Shown here: in pieces, positions 1 to 6,645 of the stretch
How positions within the stretch are numbered: position 1 is the first letter of the stretch
Layout: each line of letters opens with the position of its first letter
Assembly: GCA_963838885.1 (NCBI GenBank)
Contig: CAWITB010000055.1
Coordinates: 1-64,000 of the forward strand
Direction of reading: 5' to 3'
DNA length: 64,000 bases
From: JAICMB01 sp963838885
GTDB lineage: Bacteria > Acidobacteriota > Terriglobia > Bryobacterales > Bryobacteraceae
The notes under the pieces: generated by a model
Told to the model about the DNA's origin: nothing
The model's input: only the letters and a program-made list of their open reading frames with translations
The model's database searches: none
Translations under genes and position numbers: made by a program

Positions 1-839
1 AGCCGCTCTGCTTGCAGACCGGGCATCCCGGGCCGCCGCAAATAAGGCATTGAATGTCCAGCTCGAAGCCAGGCTCGACGAACGGGAAGTAACCGGGGCG
101 CAGGCGTACGTTGACATCGCGCTTGAAGACGGCGCTGAGCAGCGTTTTCATGAAGTAGATCAGATGCGCGACAGACACCTCGCGGTCGATCATCATGCCT
201 TCCAACTGGTAGAACGTGTGCTCGTGCGAAGGGTCGACCTCCTCGTTGCGAAAGGCGCGGCCGGGGGCGATCATGCGCAGCGGCGGACCAAACCGCTCCA
301 TGCCGCGGACCTGGACCGGTGAGGTATGAGTGCGCAAGAGATTGCCGTTCGTAGAGCGGAACGTGCCCATGCATATCGCGGGCGGGATGCTGCGGTGGAA
401 TATTGAGGGCGTCGAAATTGTGGTACTCGGTCTCGACCTCGGGGCCGTTGACAACCGCGAAGCCGAGCGAGGTGAAGAGGTCTTCGATTTCCATCTGGAT
501 CTGGGTTACGGGATGCAGGCTGCCGGGCGGAGGGCCGGGGGCGGGGAGCGTCAGGTCGATCCATTCGGCATTGAGACGTTGTTGCAGCGCATCGCCGGCG
601 AAGGCCTGGATCTTCGCTTCGAGAGCGCTCTCCAGGGTTTGTTTGGCGGCATTGAGCGCTTTGCCGGCGCTGGCGCGATCTTGCGGCGTGAGCTTGCCGA
701 AGCTTTTGCTGAATTGCGCGAGCGTTCCTTTGCGGCCCAGCGCCTCGACGCGGACGGCCTCGATATCGGCGAGCGTTTGCGCGACGTGAATGCGATCGAG
801 AGTGGCGGCTTGGAATTGAGAAATTTCTTGCTCTAGCAC
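1..839 (-). CDS. pheS: Phenylalanyl-tRNA synthetase alpha subunit, partial at the window edge, with one frameshift
   Basis: Charges tRNA-Phe as the catalytic alpha chain of the cytoplasmic alpha2-beta2 enzyme. Reading leftward from GTG at 839, residues 1-80 form the helical tRNA-binding arm (LGRKGTLAQFSKSFGKL). The class II core follows, with PAPGPPPGSLHPVTQ, then GNLLRTHTSPVQVR, the motif-2 stretch APGRAFRNEEVDPSHEHTFY and FVEPGFELD near the edge. The C-terminus lies outside the window. The frame changes at about 365-367: a run of three G on the coding strand (ATGCATGGGCAC) should be two to keep DMHGTFRSTNGNLL in frame. Because the gene is essential and the rest is well conserved, I read this as a probable one-base sequence error. 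An upstream small ORF ends inside the GTGCTAG start context. Identity is certain; the start codon is less so. Confidence 0.9.
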   Translation of the reverse strand, partial: MLEQEISQFQAATLDRIHVAQTLADIEAVRVEALGRKGTLAQFSKSFGKLTPQDRASAGKALNAAKQTLESALEAKIQAFAGDALQQRLNAEWIDLTLPAPGPPPGSLHPVTQIQMEIEDLFTSLGFAVVNGPEVETEYHNFDALNIPPQHPARDMHGHVPLYERQSLAHSYLTGPGPRHGAVWSAAAHDRPRPRLSQRGGRPFARAHVLPVGRHDDRPRGVCRASDLLHENAAQRRLQARCQRTPAPRLLPVRRAWLRAGHSMPYLRRPGMPGLQAER

Positions 840-1014
840 GGTGCGGCTACGCTCGTTCGGTTGAAAAGAACAGCATCGGCGGAAGTCCGCTGCATTGGGA
901 TGGAGCTACGGCCGGAAACCTCTCGGTTGAAAAACGGGTTCGGCCGGAAACTGCTCGGTTGCGGTTGCGGCTCAGTTTCGAAAGGCGTGCTCATCATGTT
1001 TGCCGGCGCCCGGC

Positions 1015-1713
1015 TTAGCCATGGGGCGCTCCCTTGCGATCGCCGCTCGGCTCCACAGCTTGCGAGTGGCAGTCGAGCAGATCGACCACGCCGGGATGGC
1101 CTTTTGTCAAGGCGAGATCGAGCGGCTTCTGATTGTTTTCCGCGCGGCATTCCGGGTCTGCCCCGTGCGCCAGAAGCAGCGTTACCGTTTCCACATCGCC
1201 GTTTTGGGCGGCGGCGTGAAGGGCCGTCCAGCCGCCGTGTTGACGAGCGTTGACATCGGCGCCGTGAGCCAGCAGGACGGCAACGGCATCGCGGCTGCGT
1301 CCGGCGGCCGCGGCGTGAAGAGGCGTATTTTGCATGTCATTGCGGGAGCGCGCGTGGACGTCGGCGCCGTGGGCCAGCAGAATCTCAGCGCAGGATTTGT
1401 GTCCGAAGAAGCAAGCGAGATGCAGCGGCGTCCAGCCGTCGTGGCTATAGGCGGCGGTGAGCGTGCGGTCCGGCGCGAGCAGATCGACGATGCGCTGCTC
1501 GACGCCGGCCATGGCGGCCGCGAAAATGTCCAATTGCGCGCCCTTGTCGAGCAGCAGTTTGGCGACGGCGTCCTGGCGGGAATAGCGCGCGACGGAGAAC
1601 GCGCCCAGGCCGTTCTCGTCGGTGGCGTTCAGCAGGCCGGGATCGGCGTCGATCATTTGGGCGATTTTGTCCGCGTCGCCGGCGCGGACGGCATCGAAGA
1701 AATCGTTGTTCAT
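1015..1713 (-). CDS. Ankyrin-repeat protein
   Basis: A 232-residue protein made almost entirely of ankyrin repeats, which act as protein-binding scaffolds. Repeats are visible from about residue 90 as GWTPLHLACFFGHKSCAEIL, NTPLHAAAAGRSRDAVAVLL and GWTALHAAAQNGDVETVTLL, each followed by LLAHGAD turns. Two more divergent repeats precede them. There is no signal peptide or membrane segment, so it is probably cytoplasmic. I start at ATG 1713, where a GGGG stretch serves as a weak ribosome site; the TTG just before it is less likely. It lies 19 bases after the preceding gene and upstream of pheS on the same strand, so the three may be co-transcribed. No specific partner can be inferred. Confidence 0.88.
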   Translation of the reverse strand: MNNDFFDAVRAGDADKIAQMIDADPGLLNATDENGLGAFSVARYSRQDAVAKLLLDKGAQLDIFAAAMAGVEQRIVDLLAPDRTLTAAYSHDGWTPLHLACFFGHKSCAEILLAHGADVHARSRNDMQNTPLHAAAAGRSRDAVAVLLAHGADVNARQHGGWTALHAAAQNGDVETVTLLLAHGADPECRAENNQKPLDLALTKGHPGVVDLLDCHSQAVEPSGDRKGAPHG

Positions 1714-1732
1714 CAATCGTCCCCGGGTTTCA

Positions 1733-2197
1733 TCAGGCCGCGGCGGGAGCGAAGAGGCGCTCCTGTTTTATCAATTCCCAGCCGAGGTGGTTTACGTAGA
1801 ATAGCAGCAGGGCATCGGGGAATTTTCCTTTGAAGTTGTCGAAGGTGCGCTGCTGCCAACCTTCGGTCAGATATTTTGAGCCATCCATGTCCTTGGCGAA
1901 GAAGCCCTCTTCGTGCGGAATGGCGAGAAAATCGAGGACCTGACGGATGAGGTCCATGTGGGAGACGAGAATGGCCTGCGAGATTTCAGTCGCGAACTCG
2001 TCGTCGTGGGCCTGCAGCCGTTCCCAGACGCGCGGCCCGATTTTGCGGAGGGTCTCGGTGTTGAGCTTATTCACGTGCAGGCGCAGTTTGAGGCGTTCGA
2101 AGAGCTGAAACGTTTTTATTTTGCCGAGGGAAATGCCGCGCATGAGCTCGCCGACGCCGGATTCGCCGAGAGCGAGGAAGATGTCGCAGACCTGCAT
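1733..2197 (-). CDS. Conserved hypothetical protein, 154 residues
   Basis: I do not recognise a named family. The protein starts at ATG 2197 (MQVCDIFLALGESGVGELMR) and is rich in charged helices (KTFQLFERLKLRLHVNKLNTETLRKIGPRVWERLQ). It has an acidic middle and the C-terminal stretch FPDALLLFYVNHLGWELIKQ. There is no signal peptide, membrane segment or Cys/His metal cluster. The open frame extends upstream to 2338, but that extension is low-complexity and overlaps the divergent methyltransferase remnant, so I reject it. It heads a possible three-gene unit with the ankyrin gene and pheS. Codon use matches its neighbours, so it is probably a real cytoplasmic protein of unknown role. Confidence 0.7.
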   Translation of the reverse strand: MQVCDIFLALGESGVGELMRGISLGKIKTFQLFERLKLRLHVNKLNTETLRKIGPRVWERLQAHDDEFATEISQAILVSHMDLIRQVLDFLAIPHEEGFFAKDMDGSKYLTEGWQQRTFDNFKGKFPDALLLFYVNHLGWELIKQERLFAPAAA

Positions 2198-2240
2198 AAA
2201 ACCTAAGCGTACTACGGGCTGTGCGTCGCCTTCATGCGTT

Positions 2241-2955
2241 ATGATGGCAGCCGTGTTTCGTTTCGCGCCGGCTTTCCTCGCTCTTGCCGCGCTGGCCGCG
2301 GCGCAGCAGCCCCGCGCCGTCAACATTGGGAATTCCATCCACGGTCGAGGATTTCAAGGCTGGAGATGCAAACCGGGAACCGTATCAGCGGGCGAGCGAC
2401 GTTCTAAAGGCAATGCAAGTTTCGAGTGGGGGTTGGGTCGCGGACGTGGGAGCGGGAGGCGGCTACTATGCGATGCGCCTGTCCGCAATCGTTGGTCCTA
2501 GCGGGAAAGTGTTCGCGGAGGACATCTCGGATTCGCCATGGAATGGATGCATCGCCGCGCGAAGCTGTTCGATCTCAGCAACGTGGAGATTGTCAAAGGT
2601 CAAGTGGATGATCCCAAACTACCGGCCGATTCGCTGGCTGCCGTTCTGGTGATCAATTCGTATCACCATTTCACGCGCTATGAAGCGATGGAAACGCAGA
2701 TCTTACGGGCGCTCAAAGCGGGCGGGCGTTTGGTGGTAGCGGATCACAGTTTGCAGGCTCATCGCGTCGAGTCGCGGGCGATCAGATCAAGATGCACGAA
2801 ATCGACCCCGCACTGGTGCGCGCGGAATTTTGGGAGATGGTTTCGAGGTCCTGAAATTGGAAGATCCATTTTTGAAGCGGATGCCGGAGGTCACGAATGG
2901 CGATCGCATCGGCGCGGCCGATGTGTGGCTCATGGTGGCGGCGCGGCCGAAATAG
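2241..2955 (+). pseudogene. Secreted class I SAM-dependent methyltransferase, broken by several frameshifts
   Basis: Four successive reading frames together spell one methyltransferase of about 235 residues. Frame one begins at ATG 2241 with a signal peptide (MMAAVFRFAPAFLALAALAA). Frame two, from about 2340, carries SAM motif I (WVADVGAGGGYYAMRLSAIV) and the following acidic strand (KVFAEDIS). Frame three, from about 2538, has VDDPKLPADSLAAVLVINSY and the motif-III-like strand LKAGGRLVVADHS. The tail (GDQIKMHEIDPALVRAEF, then LEDPFLKRMPEVTNGDRIGA) needs two further shifts and ends at TAG 2955, overlapping the convergent motB end. With at least four shifts in about 700 bases this is more likely genuine decay than error, though the region could also be poorly sequenced. 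Confidence 0.75.
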
Positions 2956-3754
2956 GCTTCGCGGCATTCTTACGCTCCGGTTCGCCTTTCAGGCCGGTCT
3001 CATTCAGGATTACGATGTCCACGCGGCGATTGCGGGCGCGGCCCGCTTCGGTGTCGTTGGCGGCGATGGGGGCGGTGTCGGCATATCCAGCAATGGAGAG
3101 GCGCTCGGACGGGACGCCGAATTGTTCGGTGAACATTTGGAGCAGCGCGATACTGCGAGCGGCGGACAAATCCCAGTTGCTGCGAAAGCGAGAGGTGTGA
3201 ATGGGGACGGAATCGGTATGGCCTTCCAGGCGCGCGGGATTGGGAATTTGTTTCATAGCGCGCGCGATTTTCTCCAGACTGCGATAGGAGTCCGGAGCGA
3301 TCGCGTCGGTACCGGAAGGGAACAGGGCGGCCTGTTGGAAGCTGATCGTTAAGCCACGCGGCGTCATGCCAACTTCGATGCGCCCGGCGTGAATTTCATC
3401 GGCCAGCTCCCGGGAGAGCACCTGCAGAGAGGGAAATAGTTCGGCAAGCTGGCCGGATGCGTTGTCGGCGGGTTTTGGAACGGGGGCCGGGGGCGGAGGG
3501 GCATTGTGGGTCTCCGCGTGCGGCTTATTAGGAGGTCCGGCGCCGAGGATGGCCGCCATTACAACCGAGATGGGCTCGCCGGCGAGGGCTTTCTTAACCG
3601 AATCGGAGACCTGCTGCGCCTTGGCCTTGTCGGTCTGCGAGGTTGCGAACATGACCACGAAGAAAGCGAATAGCAGTGTAATGAAATCGGCGTAGGAGAC
3701 CAGCCAACGTTCGTGATTCTCGTGCTCGGCCGCCGGGCCTCTCCGCCGTGCCAT
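2930..3754 (-). CDS. motB: Flagellar motor stator protein MotB
   Basis: Forms the MotA-MotB proton-channel stator, anchored in the inner membrane and bound to peptidoglycan. The 274-residue protein has the single N-terminal membrane segment WLVSYADFITLLFAFFVVMF with the plug Asp in the SYADF motif. A Pro-rich linker follows near residues 80-95. Residues 140-250 form an OmpA/MotB peptidoglycan-binding domain (IPNPARLEGHTDSVPIHTSR, SNWDLSAARSIALLQMF, NRRVDIVIL). The short C-terminal tail is low-complexity. It sits 5 bases downstream of motA in a flbD-motA-motB unit. Length and domain order are normal for the family. Confidence 0.92.
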   Translation of the reverse strand: MARRRGPAAEHENHERWLVSYADFITLLFAFFVVMFATSQTDKAKAQQVSDSVKKALAGEPISVVMAAILGAGPPNKPHAETHNAPPPPAPVPKPADNASGQLAELFPSLQVLSRELADEIHAGRIEVGMTPRGLTISFQQAALFPSGTDAIAPDSYRSLEKIARAMKQIPNPARLEGHTDSVPIHTSRFRSNWDLSAARSIALLQMFTEQFGVPSERLSIAGYADTAPIAANDTEAGRARNRRVDIVILNETGLKGEPERKNAAKPISAAPPP

Positions 3755-3759
3755 GCGAC

Positions 3760-4626
3760 CTAGGTCCGCACCGCCGTCGCGCGCGATGCCGCGGCCGCGA
3801 GCTTCTCGCCCGCTGCTTTGGTCTTCCCCGCGCCCAAATCCGGGGACCGGTAGGCTTCGAGCTTACTGCGGATCAGTTTGGGATTGAGACCCTCGACAAT
3901 CCCCGCAACGCCTTCCAAAGCCAATTCCTTGCGCTGCGTGTCCTGCTGGATGCGGGCCTTCATCTTGTTGGCGATCGGAAGCAGGAAAATGTTAGCGAGC
4001 GCCACGCCATAGATGGTGGCCACGAAGGCAACGGCGATGCCGTGCCCCACTTCCTCGATATTGGCGAGATTTTTCATCACCTGTATGAGTCCGAGCACCG
4101 CTCCGATGATGCCAATCGTGGGGGAATAGCCGCCGGCGCTCTCAAAGACACGCGCCTGCGCGAGCGCGTCGCGATCTTCGACGTCGATCTGAAGATCCAT
4201 CATTTTCCGGATCTCCTGGAGGTCCGCGCCATCGACCGCCAAGGTGAGAGCCTTACGAAGAAAGGGATCTTCGATAGTGGCTGTGTCCGATTCGAGCGAC
4301 ACGAGCCCGTTCTTTCGCGCTTTTGCGGCGTAGCCTATGACGGCCTCGATGATGGCGTCGGGCGAGTGGGGGCGCTCGAAAATGACATCGCGGAAACGCT
4401 TCAGCGCGCCGCTGAAAACCGGCAAAGGCGTATTCACCAGTACTGCGCCCAGCGTTCCGCCGACTACGATCAACGCCGCGGTAAGCTGCGCGATGTCCTT
4501 GATGCGCCCGCCCTCGAGTAGAAGGCCTCCGAGAATTCCGGTGAAAGCCACGACAATGCCGGCGATGGTGGCAAAGTCCAGTTTCGGACTCGGGGAATTG
4601 CGATTTGGGCGCTCCTGGTCCGCCAT
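3760..4626 (-). CDS. motA: Flagellar motor stator protein MotA
   Basis: Inner-membrane stator subunit that works with MotB to drive flagellar rotation. The 288-residue sequence shows the MotA/PomA pattern: two N-terminal membrane segments (residues about 18-38 and 46-64), a long cytoplasmic loop with charged residues (AAKARKNGLVSLESD, KALTLAVDGADLQEIRKMMD), and two further membrane segments, one with the conserved YSPTIGIIGAVLGLI stretch and one at VAFVATIYGVALANIFLLPI. The Lys/Ala-rich C-terminal tail is longer than usual. It lies 3 bases after flbD and 5 bases before motB, so translation is probably coupled. Confidence 0.93.
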   Translation of the reverse strand: MADQERPNRNSPSPKLDFATIAGIVVAFTGILGGLLLEGGRIKDIAQLTAALIVVGGTLGAVLVNTPLPVFSGALKRFRDVIFERPHSPDAIIEAVIGYAAKARKNGLVSLESDTATIEDPFLRKALTLAVDGADLQEIRKMMDLQIDVEDRDALAQARVFESAGGYSPTIGIIGAVLGLIQVMKNLANIEEVGHGIAVAFVATIYGVALANIFLLPIANKMKARIQQDTQRKELALEGVAGIVEGLNPKLIRSKLEAYRSPDLGAGKTKAAGEKLAAAASRATAVRT

Positions 4627-4629
4627 CGC

Positions 4630-4863
4630 TTAGGTCCGCGCCTCGTTTCCACTGCGCGGCGCGGTTGCGGCGAGCTGCTGGGGACAGAAAATCAAACGGC
4701 GGAATTCGATAACGCGCGCGATCACATCTTCGGAAGTTTCGAGAACCAGGAATTTCTGTCCGTTGGTGAGGCTGATCACGGTGTCCGGCGTCGCTTCGAT
4801 GTGTTCGATCAGATCCGAATTCAGAACCAAGGGCAGGTGGTTGATTCGGGTGAGATGGATCAT
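4630..4863 (-). CDS. flbD: FlbD-family flagellar protein
   Basis: A 77-residue protein of the small FlbD family found beside motA/motB in many bacteria; its exact role is poorly defined. The sequence MIHLTRINHLPLVLNSDLIE and the following ATPDTVISLTNGQKFLVLET are typical. I start at ATG 4863 because AGGGAAG lies just upstream and because family members begin with MI-L. An in-frame ATG at 4884 would add seven residues. It is the first gene of the flbD-motA-motB cluster; no other flagellar genes are in the window. The C-terminal tail after residue 60 is variable. Confidence 0.88.
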   Translation of the reverse strand: MIHLTRINHLPLVLNSDLIEHIEATPDTVISLTNGQKFLVLETSEDVIARVIEFRRLIFCPQQLAATAPRSGNEART

Positions 4864-4949
4864 GCGCTTCCCTAAGATGTCCATCGGCAGACGGGCGAAA
4901 GCCTGAAGGGAATAAGTAGAAAATGCGGTAGGGAATACGACTATAGGGC

Positions 4950-5357
4950 TTACTTCAAGATTTCGAGGATGGCGCGCAACTCATCCTTTATATCGTGAAG
5001 ATCGGGCAGCGGCTCCCGAAACAGCCGGGCCTGCGAGCGCGCCGCCTTGCGCTCGGCTGCGGTAGCCTTCGAATCCGGTTTCGCCTTGCTGTCGAGGAAT
5101 TTGCGGGCGCCCTCGATGGTGAACCGCTTGTCGTAGAGGAGGCGCTTGATTTCGAGAACGAGCTCGACGTCCTTGCGCCGGTAGAGACGATGCCCGGAGC
5201 CGGATTTTTTAGGCCCGAGGCCGGGAAACTCCGTCTCCCAGAATCGCAGGACGTAGGGCTTGATCCCCGCCAGGCGGCTCACTTCCCCGATCCGGAAATA
5301 CAGCTTGTCGGGGATTTCCGGCGGCGCGGCATCGGATTCGAGCGCGGGATCGAACAT
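4950..5357 (-). CDS. MerR-family transcriptional regulator
   Basis: A 135-residue regulator with an N-terminal MerR winged helix (residues about 18-90). YFRIGEVSRLAGIKPYVLRF is the recognition helix-turn-helix, and SGHRLYRRKDVELVLEIKRL is the wing and second helix. The C-terminal half is a charged helix (KPDSKATAAERKAARSQARL) ending in LHDIKDELRAILEILK, probably the dimerisation coil. There are no Cys residues for metal sensing. It belongs to the type often encoded near translation genes, whose effector is unknown. It is divergent from rlmB, with about 55 bases between the start codons, which hold any shared promoter. Confidence 0.9.
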   Translation of the reverse strand: MFDPALESDAAPPEIPDKLYFRIGEVSRLAGIKPYVLRFWETEFPGLGPKKSGSGHRLYRRKDVELVLEIKRLLYDKRFTIEGARKFLDSKAKPDSKATAAERKAARSQARLFREPLPDLHDIKDELRAILEILK

Positions 5358-5411
5358 CCAACGGCAATTTTAACAGGGCGGTGGGGTGCCGGTTGCCAGT
5401 GTTAGGGTGAG

Positions 5412-6134
5412 GTGGTGAGCGTGCTTGCGGGGATTCATCCCGTTAGAGAAGCGATCGCGGCGGGCAGGGCAATGGAACGCGTGCTGGTGGCCCGGGGAGC
5501 GGGCGGCCCGCGCATACAAGAGATCATCGAGCTGTGCCGCAAGCGGAACATCACCGTTCGTTTCGAGGCGCGCGAGGCGCTGGATCGTGTCGCCAATGGG
5601 GCAGCGCACCAGGGAATCGTGGCGTTGGGGGCCGCGCACGGATACGCGGACTTCAACAATGCCGTCGAGGGCGCGCACCTGGTGGTGCTGCTCGACGGAG
5701 TGGAGGACCCGCATAATCTGGGGGCGATCGTGCGGACGGCGCACGCCGCGGGCGCGAACGCGGTTTTGATTCCAGAGCGGCATGCGGCGGGGTTGACCGA
5801 AACCGTGGCGAAGTCGGCGGCGGGCGCATTGGAGCATCTTGCGGTGGCGCGGACCGGCAACGTGTCGCAGACGCTCGAAGCATTGAAGAAACGGGGATTC
5901 TGGATTTACGGGCTGGACGAACGCGGGGGGCGGCTGTATAGCGATGTCGAGTATGCGCTGCCGACCGCGTTCGTGCTGGGTGGCGAAGGACATGGATTGC
6001 ACCAGCAGGTTCGTAAACATTGCGACACGGTGGTGCGCATTCCGATGGCGGGCGCGATCGCGTCGCTGAATGTGTCGGTGGCGGCGGGGGTGGCGCTGTT
6101 TGAGTGGCGGCGGCGGAATGCGGTGAAGAGGTAG
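5412..6134 (+). CDS. rlmB: 23S rRNA 2'-O-ribose methyltransferase, RlmB/TrmH type (SPOUT)
   Basis: Methylates the 2'-hydroxyl of a guanosine in 23S rRNA (G2251 in E. coli numbering) using SAM. Residues 1-75 are the substrate-binding domain (SVLAGIHPVREAIAAG, AAHQGIVALG). Residues 88-240 are the SPOUT knot with its three motifs: DGVEDPHNLGAIVRTAHAAG (motif 1), LPTAFVLGGEGHGL (motif 2) and VRIPMAGAIASLNVSVAAGV (motif 3). The length of 240 residues is normal. Translation starts at one of two adjacent GTG codons (5412 or 5415) after a GGTGAGG stretch. Two degenerate copies of the 3' quarter follow directly downstream, but the gene itself is intact. Confidence 0.92.
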   Translation: MVSVLAGIHPVREAIAAGRAMERVLVARGAGGPRIQEIIELCRKRNITVRFEAREALDRVANGAAHQGIVALGAAHGYADFNNAVEGAHLVVLLDGVEDPHNLGAIVRTAHAAGANAVLIPERHAAGLTETVAKSAAGALEHLAVARTGNVSQTLEALKKRGFWIYGLDERGGRLYSDVEYALPTAFVLGGEGHGLHQQVRKHCDTVVRIPMAGAIASLNVSVAAGVALFEWRRRNAVKR

Positions 6135-6410
6135 CCGCGCTTCGTGGATTTGCGCGAAGTGCTGGGCGGCGAATCGCAGGCATTCCGAAGCGGTGGTGCG
6201 CATTCTGATGGCGGGCGCGATTGCATTACTGAACGTCCCGCGTAGCGGCGAGAGTGGCGTTGAATGGCGCCGCAGGAATGCGGGCAAAAGGCGCTGGACG
6301 CGCTCGCGGGGTTTGCGCGAAGCATTCGTTCTGGGTGCCGAATCGCAGAAATTGCGAAGCCGTGGTACGCATCCCGGGCCGGGCTCCTCGCTTCACTGAA
6401 CGGCCAGCTC
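6135..6410 (+). repeat. Two degenerate tandem copies of the rlmB 3' end
   Basis: Copy one (about 6140-6290) and copy two (about 6290-6410) resemble the end of rlmB (about 5960-6134). The first still encodes VVRILMAGAIALLNV, against VVRIPMAGAIASLNV in the gene, then EWRRRNAGKR against EWRRRNAVKR. The second keeps EAFVLGAES (gene: TAFVLGGEG) and the bases for VVRIP. Both have lost frame and stop positions, so neither is translated usefully. This is best explained by partial tandem duplication of rlmB followed by decay. Part of the region may be transcribed as the 3' UTR of rlmB. Confidence 0.75.
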
Positions 6411-6645
6411 AGAGATATTAACGCCAAGACGGAAGCGCGTTGCACGCGATACCCGGCGGCGATCCGCTTTCCAAGTATGACTCGCTTCGCACGGCGGTCC
6501 GGGTCCTTCCGCTAACAAGCGTTAAGTGCCCTACACAGGGTAGGCCGCCCGTCGTTTTCATCTCGCGCACGCGGCGCTTTTGCTGTATGCTATACCAATC
6601 CAGCAAAGTAATGCCCGAACGGGGCTGTATAGGGGTGATAACCAA
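6411..6645 (+). other. Intergenic leader of the TonB-dependent receptor gene
   Basis: No coding sequence is convincing here. A stretch at about 6578-6600 (TTTTGCTGTATGCTATACCA) is AT-richer than its surroundings and could hold a promoter -10. AGGGGTGATAACCA lies directly ahead of the receptor start codon and can act as its ribosome site. No terminator hairpin was recognised. Confidence 0.3.

Noticed and set aside
330..836. Long plus-strand open frame over pheS
   Set aside because: It is antisense to a recognisable PheS sequence and its product has no family features; GC-rich DNA leaves antisense frames open.
1000..1833. Plus-strand open frame of 277 codons
   Set aside because: Antisense to the ankyrin gene; the apparent repeats are the mirror of the ankyrin repeats.
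5370..6287. Minus-strand frame of 305 codons over rlmB with internal repeats
   Set aside because: Its repetitiveness comes from the duplicated rlmB 3' end on the other strand; RlmB motifs are on the plus strand.
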